64,000 bases of DNA from Phycisphaeraceae bacterium (GTDB lineage Bacteria > Planctomycetota > Phycisphaerae > Phycisphaerales > SM1A02): assembly GCA_015709595.1 (NCBI GenBank), contig CP054178.1, positions 186,001-250,000 of the forward strand, written 5' to 3'. Below the pieces are notes generated by a model. It was not told the DNA's origin and searched no databases. It saw nothing but the letters and a program-made list of their open reading frames with translations. Numbering within the stretch: position 1 is the stretch's first letter; every line of letters starts with the position of its first letter. The position numbers and the translations under genes were made by a program. This document shows positions 1 through 11,185 of the stretch, one piece after another.

Positions 1-2546
1 TCGTTGCTCAGCCGGAGCGCTCGACGCTGGTTCCCCCCAGGGCCGAACTCGCCGAGCCCGTCCGCAAGGCCATCGAGGCGCCTTTTCTGACCGACGAGGA
101 GCGCAAGGATCTGCGCGTCTTTCACGGCGCGTGGGAGCCGGGCGACCTGGACACGCCGGCGCGTCGCGCCACGGTGGCCCTCAACGCCTGGGCTTTCGAT
201 GACGAATCGCTGGCCGACCCCACGGTTCCCGCGGAGATCCGTGCCGAGGCGCTGGCCCTGGCGGGCGACGTGGAGGGGGCGCTCCGCGTGCTGGACGGCG
301 TGCGCTCGCTGCACGCCGATCGCATCCGCGCCGAGGCGCTGGAGACGATCGGCTCGCTGGAAGCGGCCGACCAGGCGATCGAGCCGGCCGTCGCGCTGCT
401 GCTGGCCCGCGAACTGCACGACGCCGCCGCGCTCAACGAGGGCGTGCGCTCCCTCATGGTGCGCAGCCGCCTGCGGGGCCAGCCGGCCCGTGACTACCAG
501 ACGATGCTCGACCTGCTGGCGACGGCCCGGGAGCGCTACGACCGGCTGCACTGGCCCGTGCTGCTCACCGAGGCCCGGCTGCTGCTCGACAAGGACAACA
601 TGCCCGAGGCGCTGGCGGTGCTGCAGCAGGCCTTGCAGCTGAACCCTCGCTGCGCCGAGGCATGGTACGAACTGGGGCTGACCTCGGTGGCCAGGTTCGA
701 CTTCGACGGCGCCCGCGCCGCGGCCGGCGCGCTCCAGGCGCTTCATCCGGCGCACCCCCTGGCGGACCTTTTGCTGGCCGAGTCCGCCATGATCCAGAAC
801 GACCCGGACTTGGCGCTGCAGCTCCTCGACGGCGTCCTGGCGCGATACCCCAAGCAGCGCGCCGCGCTGGCCTTGCGGTGCGCGGCCATCGCCCTCACCT
901 ACGACGAGCCCGCGCTCGCCGAGGCACTGAGGCGACACGACGAACTCTCCCCCGGCAGCGCCCGGGCGCACTATGAAGTCGGACGCTTCCTCTCCTTCGA
1001 CCGCCAGTACGAAGCCGCCGCCGCCGCGCTCAATGAGGCCATCGCTCGCCAGCCCAAGTGGCCCGCACCGCGCATCGAACTGGGACTGCTGGAGCTCCAG
1101 TCCGGTCGCGACGCCCTGGCGCTGAGCGCCTTGCGCGACGTGCGCGAGCTGGACCGGTACAACAAGCGCGTCGCCAACTCGCTCTTCCTGCTCGAGGAGC
1201 TGATGAGCGCCTACCGGCAGGTGGAAACCGAGCATTTCATCATCCGTTACAGCCCGACCACCGAGGATCGTGTGTTCGTGGACATGATGCCCGAGACGCT
1301 GGAGCGCATCCACGCCGCCGTCGCCGGGCGTTTCGGCCACGAACCGGACCGCAAGACCATCATCGAGGTGCTGCCCAACCACCAGTGGTTCGGCGTGCGC
1401 ATCGGCGGGATGCCGTTCATCCACACCATCGCCGCCTGCACCGGCCCGGTGATCGCCATGGAGGTGCCGCGCGAAGGCCCGAGGCAACTGCACCTGGGCC
1501 CCTTTGACTGGCCGCGCGTGCTGCAGCACGAGTACACGCACACCATCACGCTCAGCCAGACGCGCAACCGCATTCCGCACTGGCTCACCGAGGCCGCCGC
1601 CGTGAGCATGGAGTTCGCCCCGCGCCGCTGGGAGACCGTGCAACTGCTCGTCAATGCCTGGCGCACCAACGAACTCTTCGACCTCGACGCCATCAACTGG
1701 GCCTTCGTGCGGCCCAGGAAACCCACCGATCGCGCCCTGGCCTACGCGCAGGGGCATTGGATGGTCGAGTTCATGAACGAACGATTCGGCGAGGAGGCGC
1801 TGGTGCGCCTACTCGCCCGCTATTTCGACGGCGAGCGCGAGCAGCAGGCCATCCCCAACGCCCTGGGCCTGTCTCGTGAGCAGTTCCATGCCGACTTCCT
1901 CGCCTGGGCCGGCGAGCAGGTGAAGACGTGGGGCTTCGATCCCCAACCGGCCTTTTCGACGCTTCTTGAAGCGGCGGGAATCGACTCCGCCGTCAGACCC
2001 GGCGAGCCCGTCACCGGCGTCACCGACGCCATGATCGAGCAGTGGCTCGCGGAGCACCCCGATCATCCGGACGTGCTGCGGCTGGCCATCGAGCGCACGC
2101 TGGCCCGCATGGATGAGCCCGACCTGATGCTGATTCCGCTGCTGGAGAAGTACGCCGCCGCGCGCCCCGCGGACCCCATGCCGCACCGCGTGATGGCGCG
2201 GATCTGGCAGCGTTCCGACACGCCGCACCGGGCCATTCCGCACCTCGAGCAGCTCGACGTGCGCGAGGAATACTCCAACGTCTACGCCGTGGCGCTGGCG
2301 GAGATGTACCGCTCGCGGGGCGACCTGGACCGGGCGATGGAAAAGATCACCCGCGCCGTGAACATCAATCCGTATCACGCTCCGATCCGCGAGACCGCCG
2401 CCGCCATCGCGCTGCAGAAGGGCGACCTGTCCCTGGCTCGGAGACACGTCATGGCGCTCACGATCCTGGAGCCGGGTCGGCCCCAGCATCAGCGGCGTCT
2501 GGAGGCGATCGAGAAGCGCATCGCCGACGCAGGCCTCGGATCGTGA
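1..2546 (+). CDS. TPR protein with peptidase MA-like metalloprotease domain (5' partial)
   Basis: The reading frame is open from base 3, so the true start lies upstream; the GTG at 174 is only an internal candidate. The protein has degenerate TPR-type helical repeats on both sides of a central metalloprotease-like domain. That domain carries HEYTH at 1527-1541 and, about 25 residues later, an LTEAAA segment that would give the third (Glu) zinc ligand of a gluzincin fold. Together these match the peptidase MA-like family. No signal peptide can be judged because the N-terminus is missing. The substrate is unknown. TPR repeats on both sides suggest it works in a protein complex. Confidence 0.75.
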   Translation, partial: VAQPERSTLVPPRAELAEPVRKAIEAPFLTDEERKDLRVFHGAWEPGDLDTPARRATVALNAWAFDDESLADPTVPAEIRAEALALAGDVEGALRVLDGVRSLHADRIRAEALETIGSLEAADQAIEPAVALLLARELHDAAALNEGVRSLMVRSRLRGQPARDYQTMLDLLATARERYDRLHWPVLLTEARLLLDKDNMPEALAVLQQALQLNPRCAEAWYELGLTSVARFDFDGARAAAGALQALHPAHPLADLLLAESAMIQNDPDLALQLLDGVLARYPKQRAALALRCAAIALTYDEPALAEALRRHDELSPGSARAHYEVGRFLSFDRQYEAAAAALNEAIARQPKWPAPRIELGLLELQSGRDALALSALRDVRELDRYNKRVANSLFLLEELMSAYRQVETEHFIIRYSPTTEDRVFVDMMPETLERIHAAVAGRFGHEPDRKTIIEVLPNHQWFGVRIGGMPFIHTIAACTGPVIAMEVPREGPRQLHLGPFDWPRVLQHEYTHTITLSQTRNRIPHWLTEAAAVSMEFAPRRWETVQLLVNAWRTNELFDLDAINWAFVRPRKPTDRALAYAQGHWMVEFMNERFGEEALVRLLARYFDGEREQQAIPNALGLSREQFHADFLAWAGEQVKTWGFDPQPAFSTLLEAAGIDSAVRPGEPVTGVTDAMIEQWLAEHPDHPDVLRLAIERTLARMDEPDLMLIPLLEKYAAARPADPMPHRVMARIWQRSDTPHRAIPHLEQLDVREEYSNVYAVALAEMYRSRGDLDRAMEKITRAVNINPYHAPIRETAAAIALQKGDLSLARRHVMALTILEPGRPQHQRRLEAIEKRIADAGLGS

Positions 2547-2561
2547 GCCGCCGGCGTCGGA

Positions 2562-2567
2562 TATGCT
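2562..2567 (+). promoter_or_regulatory. -10 box (TATGCT) 6 nt before a start codon
   Basis: TATGCT ends six bases before the ATG at 2574, with no Shine-Dalgarno between them. The spacing puts the transcription start at or next to the ATG, so the mRNA would be leaderless. No convincing -35 box is visible. The same arrangement recurs before other genes in the left part of the window. Confidence 0.4.
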
Positions 2568-2573
2568 TCAACC

Positions 2574-3323
2574 ATGCGCGGCATGACGCCGACACGCTGG
2601 TGTCTCACCCTCTTCGCGGCCTTCCTCAGCACCGCGCTGGTGCTGTTCCTGTTGGACACCGTGACCGGTCGCGGCGTTGTGTGGCTGAACAATATGGTGT
2701 CGGTGCTGTTTCTCCTGGCGGGCTTCATGCTCCCGATGGCGGCCGCCGCCCGGGCATGGGAGCAGCGCCGCATCCCCGTGGCGATGGTCGTGACCATGAT
2801 CGTCATCGGTATCGCCGCGCTGCTCTGGGCGGGCATGATCCTCGACCTCGGCGGTCTGACGATGCGAAGTCAGGATTCCGCCTGCGCCGCAGGGATGGCG
2901 ACCGCACTGGGCGCCGGAGCCGCCTTTGCGGGCCTGCTGCTCGTTCCCAACCTGTCACGAGTCGGACCGCGGGTGGTGCGCGGCATCGCGGTGGCGGCGA
3001 TGCTCATCCTGTCGCTGCAGCTGACGACGTGGTTCGGGATCAGTTGGATGCTGGCGCATCAGGACACCTGGGGCACCTACTGGAGCAACGAGTTTCACGA
3101 GGACATGGCCCGCGCTGCTGGCGCGCTGGGGGTGCTGGCGGCCGCCCTTGGAATGACGACGTGGGTGCTCTCGCATACTCGATCGCTCATGGGCGAGGCG
3201 GAGATCGTTGAGCATCTTCCCTTCACGTTCACCTGCCCTCGATGCGGCGCGAAGCAGTCCGGCGAGACCGGAGGCGACGGCTGCGACGTCTGCGGGCTGT
3301 CCATCACGGTGGTGATGCTGTGA
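2574..3323 (+). CDS. Membrane protein with C-terminal zinc ribbon
   Basis: 249 aa, not recognised as a named family. Several hydrophobic stretches of membrane-span length cover roughly residues 10-200, including segments near residues 8-28, 38-55, 64-86 and 100-125. The last 30 residues hold two Cys-x2-Cys knuckles (TCPRCG and CDVCG) that form a zinc ribbon. The next gene has the same layout, so the two look like diverged tandem copies. The stop overlaps the next start as GTGA, which implies translational coupling. The start is chosen because the TATGCT box lies 6 nt upstream. Function unknown. Confidence 0.65.
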   Translation: MRGMTPTRWCLTLFAAFLSTALVLFLLDTVTGRGVVWLNNMVSVLFLLAGFMLPMAAAARAWEQRRIPVAMVVTMIVIGIAALLWAGMILDLGGLTMRSQDSACAAGMATALGAGAAFAGLLLVPNLSRVGPRVVRGIAVAAMLILSLQLTTWFGISWMLAHQDTWGTYWSNEFHEDMARAAGALGVLAAALGMTTWVLSHTRSLMGEAEIVEHLPFTFTCPRCGAKQSGETGGDGCDVCGLSITVVML

Positions 3324-4174
3324 AGGCGATCAACTCCGACCGGCTGAGCGTCGCGCGACGCACCTGCATCGGTCTGGTGCTCGCCGCCCTGGGCGTGGCG
3401 GCCTGGTCGCTGCTCAATCTCATCCTGTCCGACTTCACAGACTCGACGCTGGCCGTGCGCGGCACCATGACCGGCGCCATCATGCTCGTCACATCGCTGC
3501 TCCTGCTGGCCAACCTTGGCGTGCTGGGAAAGGACGGTCGGCACGAACTGGCATGGACAGCGATGATGTCCTCCCCCATCGCCGCCTCCCTGTGGCTGAC
3601 GGCCATCTGGCGGGACTGGAACCGCCATGACGAGTTCGACTGGGTGTGGCGCGGGGCCATCTGCCTGTTCCTGGCGTCGCTATGGGCCACCGTGAGCGGG
3701 CAAATCTTCATGCTCAAGGCGAGGAGCCCCCTGCTGCAGGCCGCACGGTGGGCCGCCGTGACGGCTCACGGTCTGGGCTTCCTGCTCATCGTCCTGATGG
3801 TTCTGGAGATTCTGAACATCGAGGATCGTTTCGGGCGTGGGCCTTCCACGCTCTTCACCATGCTGGTGGCGCCGCTCAACCTGGCGGCGCTCATCGGCGT
3901 CGTCGTCGTGCCCATGCTGATCCGCATGGAAAACAGCGCCGGGCGCAAAAACCCCATCGAATCGCTCGACCGGAATGTCTCCATCACACTGACCTGCCCG
4001 CGTTGCGGCTTCGAGCAGTCCATGAAGCCCGGCGTGCGACCCTGCGCCGGCTGTCAGGCGCTGATGCGCGTGGAGATCGAGGAGCCGCGCTGCGAGTGCG
4101 GCTATCTGCTCTTCCGTCTGTCAAGCCCGCAGTGCCCCGAGTGCGGGCGACCCGTTCCGCATCTGGGGGTGTGA
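3320..4174 (+). CDS. Membrane protein with double zinc-ribbon tail
   Basis: 284 aa from a GTG that overlaps the previous stop by four bases (GTGA). About six hydrophobic segments lie in residues 15-210. The cytosolic-looking tail carries TCPRCGFEQS, then CAGC, CECGYLL and CPECGRPVPH, so probably two zinc ribbons. The tail resembles the CGY..L..CPECG ribbons common in planctomycete membrane proteins. It pairs with the preceding gene in one transcript. No enzymatic motif is visible; a role as a membrane scaffold or sensor would be guesswork. Confidence 0.65.
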   Translation: MKAINSDRLSVARRTCIGLVLAALGVAAWSLLNLILSDFTDSTLAVRGTMTGAIMLVTSLLLLANLGVLGKDGRHELAWTAMMSSPIAASLWLTAIWRDWNRHDEFDWVWRGAICLFLASLWATVSGQIFMLKARSPLLQAARWAAVTAHGLGFLLIVLMVLEILNIEDRFGRGPSTLFTMLVAPLNLAALIGVVVVPMLIRMENSAGRKNPIESLDRNVSITLTCPRCGFEQSMKPGVRPCAGCQALMRVEIEEPRCECGYLLFRLSSPQCPECGRPVPHLGV

Positions 4175-4240
4175 CCGGCAACCACCGAGAGGGAGCGAAC
4201 GATCGGCGGCGAGCGGTCAACCCGCACCTCCCGCCCGCGG

Positions 4241-4260
4241 TATGCTCTGGTGTCTGGAGG
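4241..4260 (+). promoter_or_regulatory. -10 box and Shine-Dalgarno for the S41 protease
   Basis: TATGCT at 4241-4246 is followed by GGAGG at 4256-4260, five bases before the GTG at 4266. The predicted leader is only about a dozen bases. The Shine-Dalgarno decides the start: the ATG at 4242 lies inside the -10 box and is not used. Confidence 0.4.
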
Positions 4261-4265
4261 TCATC

Positions 4266-5555
4266 GTGTTCGAACGACGCTTCACAACGTATCTGACGCT
4301 GGTGGTGCTGGCGACGGCGGTCTCGCTGGCCGCAGGGCTGGCTCCGATCGACCGGGGAGACCTGTTCGGGCGCGTGTACGACACGCTGCACAAGCGGTAC
4401 TACGACCGGTCGTTCCGCGAGAGCCGGCTCCCGGAGATCGCCGCCCGCTTTCGCGAACAGGCGGCGACGGCGGAATCCATCGAGGCCGAGCGCGAGATTG
4501 TTCACCGCTTCCTCGAAGAGGTGCCCGCCAGCCACCTGCAGATCATTTCCTCGCGGGCGCACCGCAGCATGTTCAAGGCGCTGATGAACGAATCAGAGCT
4601 CATGTGGGGGTTCGAACTCATCGAACTCGACGGAGCGTACTTCGTTCACACGCTGCTGGAGGGTGGGCCGGCGGCGAAGGCCGGACTGATGACGGGCGAC
4701 CGCGTGCTCACCATGAACGGCGTCAGCCCGCGTCAATCACCCCTGCTGGACCTTCGCACCGACGACGCCGCCCTGCCCGACCCGCCGATCCACGCCGTGC
4801 TCCCGCCTGAGCCGACACCGGCGGATGCCGACGGCGTCGAAGCGGCCGGGGCCGACGATGATGCCGAACACGGTCGGGCAGGCGGCAAGACGGAACCGCC
4901 CCAGCCCCATCGCGTTCGGCTGGTGATCCAGCGCGAAGCGGACGGCCCGGAGCAGAACCTCGACATCGATGCGGCCGAGTATGCGGCCTTCGACGCCGCC
5001 AAGGCCAGCATTCGCGTCATCGATCGCGGCAACCGGAAGATCGGCTACATCCACTTCTGGTACATCCACATGCAGGGACCGGATCGACTGCTGGCGGCGG
5101 CGATGCGGGACCAGTTCAGCGACTGCGACGCCCTCATCCTCGACCTGCGGGGTCGAGGCGGCAACGCCATGATGGTGCCGCAGATACTCGCGGTGCTCGA
5201 AGGTCGCCGTGTCCCGTGGCGAAAGCCGGTGGTCGCCCTCATCGACGAGCTGACCCGCAGCGCCAAGGAGGCGATCGCCTACGAGATTCGAGAGCGAGGC
5301 GTCGGACGACTGGTTGGCGCGACCACCGCTGGCGCCCTGCTGCCGGCGACGTTTGTGGACGTGGGGGAAGGGCACGTGCTGATGTATCCCGGCATGAAGC
5401 TGCCGAAGTACTCCGACGCCGTGGAAGGCAAGGGAGTGCTGCCGCACGTGGAAGTCGCCCCGCTGCGTCGGTTCAACAACGGGCGTGATCCGATCCTCGA
5501 GGCCGGTATCGAGGAGGCGCTGCGATTGATCGTCACGGCTCCTGACCCGAACTGA
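4266..5555 (+). CDS. PDZ/S41 (C-terminal processing peptidase-like) protease
   Basis: 429 aa from the GTG at 4266. A hydrophobic N-terminal segment (YLTLVVLATAVSLAAGL) is a signal peptide or membrane anchor. A PDZ-like domain covers about residues 110-160, with GGPAAKAGLMTGDRVLTMNG. A long Pro/Asp-rich linker follows, then an S41 core with IGYIHFWY, ILDLRGRGGN and DELTRSAKEA. The last motif sits where tail-specific proteases carry their catalytic Ser/Lys region; the local sequence differs slightly from the usual SASE form. It probably cleaves periplasmic or membrane proteins. Transcription would end before the convergent rRNA terminator. Confidence 0.75.
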   Translation: MFERRFTTYLTLVVLATAVSLAAGLAPIDRGDLFGRVYDTLHKRYYDRSFRESRLPEIAARFREQAATAESIEAEREIVHRFLEEVPASHLQIISSRAHRSMFKALMNESELMWGFELIELDGAYFVHTLLEGGPAAKAGLMTGDRVLTMNGVSPRQSPLLDLRTDDAALPDPPIHAVLPPEPTPADADGVEAAGADDDAEHGRAGGKTEPPQPHRVRLVIQREADGPEQNLDIDAAEYAAFDAAKASIRVIDRGNRKIGYIHFWYIHMQGPDRLLAAAMRDQFSDCDALILDLRGRGGNAMMVPQILAVLEGRRVPWRKPVVALIDELTRSAKEAIAYEIRERGVGRLVGATTAGALLPATFVDVGEGHVLMYPGMKLPKYSDAVEGKGVLPHVEVAPLRRFNNGRDPILEAGIEEALRLIVTAPDPN

Positions 5556-5602
5556 AGCCCGGTTCTCGTGGATGAACGACTCTTTCGTGCGATGACGGTG
5601 TC

Positions 5603-5642
5603 AAAAAGGACGACCCCCGCCAAGGGTTGCCTGACGGGGGCC
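5603..5642 (-). terminator. Intrinsic terminator of the 23S-5S rRNA unit
   Basis: Read on the minus strand just after 5S, a GGCCCCCG...CGGGGG stem-loop (5614-5619 paired with 5635-5640) is followed closely by a run of five T (5603-5607). This is a standard rho-independent terminator ending rRNA transcription against the oncoming protease gene. Confidence 0.75.
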
Positions 5643-5647
5643 GTGAC

Positions 5648-5753
5648 ATCGGCGACGACCTACTTTCCCGCGGAGCAGTATCATCGGCGGCCCGGGCTTA
5701 ACTTCTGAGTTCGGGATGGGATCAGGTGGATCCCCGGACCTGTGGTCACCGAC
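5648..5753 (-). rRNA. rrf: 5S ribosomal RNA
   Basis: The minus strand shows the conserved 5S core (CCCATCCCGAACTC, then AAGTTAAGCCC and GCCGATGATACTGC). The ends TCGGTGAC and GTCGCCGA pair to form the terminal helix that sets the boundaries. The length is about 106 nt. It lies about 160 nt downstream of 23S and is probably co-transcribed with it. Confidence 0.9.
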
Positions 5754-5810
5754 AAATCCGTGGCTGGGCTTTCGCCCTGCCACGGGAGATGTTGGAGTGC
5801 GTGAGAAGCG

Positions 5811-5828
5811 GGTGTGCGCTGGCACACC
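5811..5828. repeat. Short hairpin copy flanking 23S (3' side)
   Basis: GGTGTGCGCTGGCACACC is a 7-bp stem with a GCTG loop in the 23S-5S spacer. A copy with one mismatch over 17 nt lies in the 23S leader at 8902-8918. It may be an RNA processing or antitermination element; the role is inferred. Confidence 0.5.
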
Positions 5829-5914
5829 GAAGGTGTGTGTCTGTCCGGCGCAAGGCCGGAACCGACCGGGGATGACGCTCAGCGCGGAGCGCGCTGAATG
5901 AGACATCGGATCCC

Positions 5915-8757
<2,843 letters not shown>

Positions 8758-8793
8758 CGAACCCGATTCGTCCCGTCACCCGTGTGACGACCG

Positions 8794-8817
8794 AAAAAGT
8801 CCTGGTCGGCCGACCAG
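8794..8817 (-). promoter_or_regulatory. Terminator-like palindrome in the 23S leader
   Basis: On the minus strand the perfect palindrome CTGGTCGGCCGACCAG (8802-8817) is followed by GAC and five T. It lies only about 40 nt before the mature 23S 5' end. A second GC stem (GCCGGGGC type) lies directly upstream. It may be an attenuator read through by the rRNA antitermination complex, or a processing stem. Confidence 0.4.
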
Positions 8818-8901
8818 CCGGGGCGCCTTTTCAGCCCCGGCGACCACCGCCCGGCCTTCCGGATCGGCAGTCGTCGCTCAGACACTCACCTATTCGTTCT
8901 C

Positions 8902-8918
8902 GGTGTACGCTGGCACAC
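8902..8918. repeat. Short hairpin copy flanking 23S (5' side)
   Basis: GGTGTACGCTGGCACAC matches the spacer hairpin at 5811-5827 at 16 of 17 positions. It places the same element on both sides of 23S. Confidence 0.5.
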
Positions 8919-8966
8919 TCCCCGTCGCCATCGACGAGGAGCCCGCGTCAATCTCACGCATCCAAC

Positions 8967-8978
8967 TTGTCAAAGATC
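8967..8978 (-). promoter_or_regulatory. boxA-like antitermination site
   Basis: The minus strand reads GATCTTTGACAA in the 23S leader. It resembles the boxA motif bound by the NusB-S10 antitermination complex in rRNA leaders. It lies downstream of the promoter and upstream of the terminator-like palindrome, which is where it would be needed. Confidence 0.35.
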
Positions 8979-9039
8979 GCCCCGGCGGCCGAAGCCGCCT
9001 TGCCGAAAACGTCTTGCGACGCTTCGTGGGAAGCCCAGA

Positions 9040-9067
9040 AGGGTATCCGGCTCCCAACCGCTGTCAA
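9040..9067 (-). promoter_or_regulatory. Promoter of the 23S-5S unit
   Basis: On the minus strand a consensus -35 TTGACA (9062-9067) is separated by 16 nt from the -10 TACCCT (9040-9045). It lies downstream of the terminator that closes the pilus-type operon, and gives a leader of about 275 nt before mature 23S. This is the best sigma-70-type match in the window. Confidence 0.6.
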
Positions 9068-9132
9068 CCGGCCCGCCTTCTCATTTTTTGTGTTTTTCGC
9101 ATCCGTCGTGAACGCCTCCTCGATGGGAACGC

Positions 9133-9163
9133 AAAAACCGGCTTCCGTTTCTCGGAAGCCGGT
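9133..9163 (-). terminator. Terminator of the PilMN-type operon
   Basis: An 11-bp perfect stem, ACCGGCTTCCG (9137-9147) with its complement (9153-9163), is followed on the minus strand by TTTTTG. It lies about 45 nt after the stop at 9208 and separates the operon from the rRNA promoter. Confidence 0.8.
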
Positions 9164-9207
9164 CGTTCACGACCTGTCCACAGGATGTCCACAACCCGTC
9201 GGCGGTT

Positions 9208-11127
9208 TCAGAGCCCAGAACTGCCTCTCGACAGGGCCTGGCGTTCCGGATCCGACGAGTCCGAAGCCGGATCGCGCACCACCAGCGTCCCATCCGGCAG
9301 CGAGACGACCACTTTGCCGCCACGAGATGTGGAAGTGGTTCGACCCTCATCGGGAACTCGCAGCACGTCCTGCACGAAGGCCGACGTTCGGAAGTCCACC
9401 GACATCGCCTGCCCATCGGACGTCTTCGAGCTCTCAACCTGCCCGATCGGCTCGCCGGGCTGAACGCGGAAGGACTTGAGATACCACTGTCCACGGAACA
9501 GCCGATAGACCTCGATGGTGGCTTCGCCGATGCCCAGCGCCCCCGCGGCGTCGTCGGGACGGGCCGCGGTGACGAAGAACCGCGTCAACGGCTTGACCGT
9601 CACCGGGTCGGACCACTCGCTGGTCTGCACGTTCATGCACACATCCTTGGCCAGCTGCTGCTGACTGGGGACGAGGAACGCGGTCTTCCCGAAGAACGGG
9701 TTGTACACCCGCGCGGTGATGCGGTACCGATAGGTCGCACCCGGGGTGACCTTCAGGTCATGCCCCCAGACGAGCACCTGGTCATCGAGAAGCAGGTTGG
9801 GGTACCGCCGCGCGGCACGATCCGGGTTCAACTGGATGCCCAGTTCCGCGGCTCGCTTGCGGAGCAAGTCCTCCAGGCGAGTAATGGTTGCATCGATGCC
9901 CCGGAGACGATTGGTCAACCGGATACGTGCGGCATCCGTGCTGCGTTCACCACCACTGCGTTCGTCGCCGAGGTCAACGCCGCCGCCTCCGCCGCCACCA
10001 CCGCCGGGGGGTGGTCCGCCGCCGCTTCCTCCGCCGCCCGGCGGGGGCGGCCCGCCGCCGCGTCCGCCTCCGGTGCCGCGACCACTGCCGCCTCCGCTGC
10101 CGGAACGCCCGGACTCATCCAGTGGTCCGCCGAGACGGTCCAGTTGAGCCGCAACCGCCTCGCGCAGGGTTCGCTGAGTGGCGATCTGTCGCTGCAGCTG
10201 GGTGATTTCCGCCATGGCCGGATTGCTCGCGGCGCCTTCGGCCACCGGCACTTCCGGCTGCACCCATGACGAGCCCACCGTGGGCAGCGCCCAGGGCTGA
10301 ATGATCTGGGCCTGGTTGGCTCCGGAAGGTTCTCGCAGCCAATCCAGCAGCGTCGCCGCCGAGGTCATGGGTCCGGCGGGGTCGCGTCCGTTGATTCGCT
10401 CGCGGTGCTCGCGCAGATCAGGCATGGCGGGGATCAACTGCCGGTCGCTCCACTGTCCGCCGATCAGCTCTTCGCGCTCGATCTCCAGATCGAGGAAGTA
10501 GACGCGCGAGTCGTACCACCGCGCGGGGATGGGCAGTTTGCTGTCGTCAGGGTCTTTGGCGGCGTACTGCTCGCGCAGGGCCTTCACGTCCATCAGCACG
10601 GCGGGCGTGGTCCACGACATGTCATGCGGTCCGCCCGTGGTGGACACCACGTGCTGACGCACGTCCTCCGGCAGCTGGCTGAGCACCTCGTCGTCGATGG
10701 CGTCGGCGTGCTGATCGACGAAGGGCTTGCCAGCGGCGGCGAAGACCGGAACCACGAACTCCATGTCGCGGCGTTCCTCGCGCCCGCCGCCGATGGCGAC
10801 CGTGTAACTGGGCACCGACAGGCGCGCAGCCAAGGGCGGGCTGACCGAGTCCTTGACCGCCGTGCGAATCCAGTTCAGCACCCTGGGACTGTCCGGCGGC
10901 TGGACCGTGGCGGGAGCGTCGTCGCGCAGCGACGCCTCCAACGACCTGGCCTTGTTCTCCAGAGCGCCGTCCACCTGCGAGGCGGACAGGGGTTGGTTGT
11001 TGATCTCGATGGTGTTGCCCTGACCGAGGAACTGCATCGCCGCCAGCGCCACCGCGACGGCGCCGACCAGTCCAAGCACGATCTTCTCCACGTGCTGCTC
11101 GATCAGTGTGATGCCTTTGATCTTCAT
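9208..11127 (-). CDS. Inner-membrane protein, third gene of a PilMN-type operon
   Basis: 639 aa. A short cytosolic start is followed by one membrane span (about residues 16-34, KIVLGLVGAVAVALAAMQFL) and a large periplasmic region. A Gly/Pro tract lies near residues 340-385, just before a segment predicted to be helical. The C-terminal part (ATYRYRITARVYNPF, WYLKSFRVQPGEPIG, then a short FRTSAFVQDVLRVP stretch) looks like a compact beta domain. It starts 58 nt after the previous stop and is followed by a strong terminator. Position suggests a PilP- or PilO-like role in a pilus or type II secretion inner-membrane complex, but I see no diagnostic family motif. Confidence 0.6.
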   Translation of the reverse strand: MKIKGITLIEQHVEKIVLGLVGAVAVALAAMQFLGQGNTIEINNQPLSASQVDGALENKARSLEASLRDDAPATVQPPDSPRVLNWIRTAVKDSVSPPLAARLSVPSYTVAIGGGREERRDMEFVVPVFAAAGKPFVDQHADAIDDEVLSQLPEDVRQHVVSTTGGPHDMSWTTPAVLMDVKALREQYAAKDPDDSKLPIPARWYDSRVYFLDLEIEREELIGGQWSDRQLIPAMPDLREHRERINGRDPAGPMTSAATLLDWLREPSGANQAQIIQPWALPTVGSSWVQPEVPVAEGAASNPAMAEITQLQRQIATQRTLREAVAAQLDRLGGPLDESGRSGSGGGSGRGTGGGRGGGPPPPGGGGSGGGPPPGGGGGGGGGVDLGDERSGGERSTDAARIRLTNRLRGIDATITRLEDLLRKRAAELGIQLNPDRAARRYPNLLLDDQVLVWGHDLKVTPGATYRYRITARVYNPFFGKTAFLVPSQQQLAKDVCMNVQTSEWSDPVTVKPLTRFFVTAARPDDAAGALGIGEATIEVYRLFRGQWYLKSFRVQPGEPIGQVESSKTSDGQAMSVDFRTSAFVQDVLRVPDEGRTTSTSRGGKVVVSLPDGTLVVRDPASDSSDPERQALSRGSSGL

Positions 11128-11185
11128 GTGAGTCGTTCCTCTGCCGGTTTCCGAGCGATTCAGCGGCGTTGGATGAGCGGATGAC

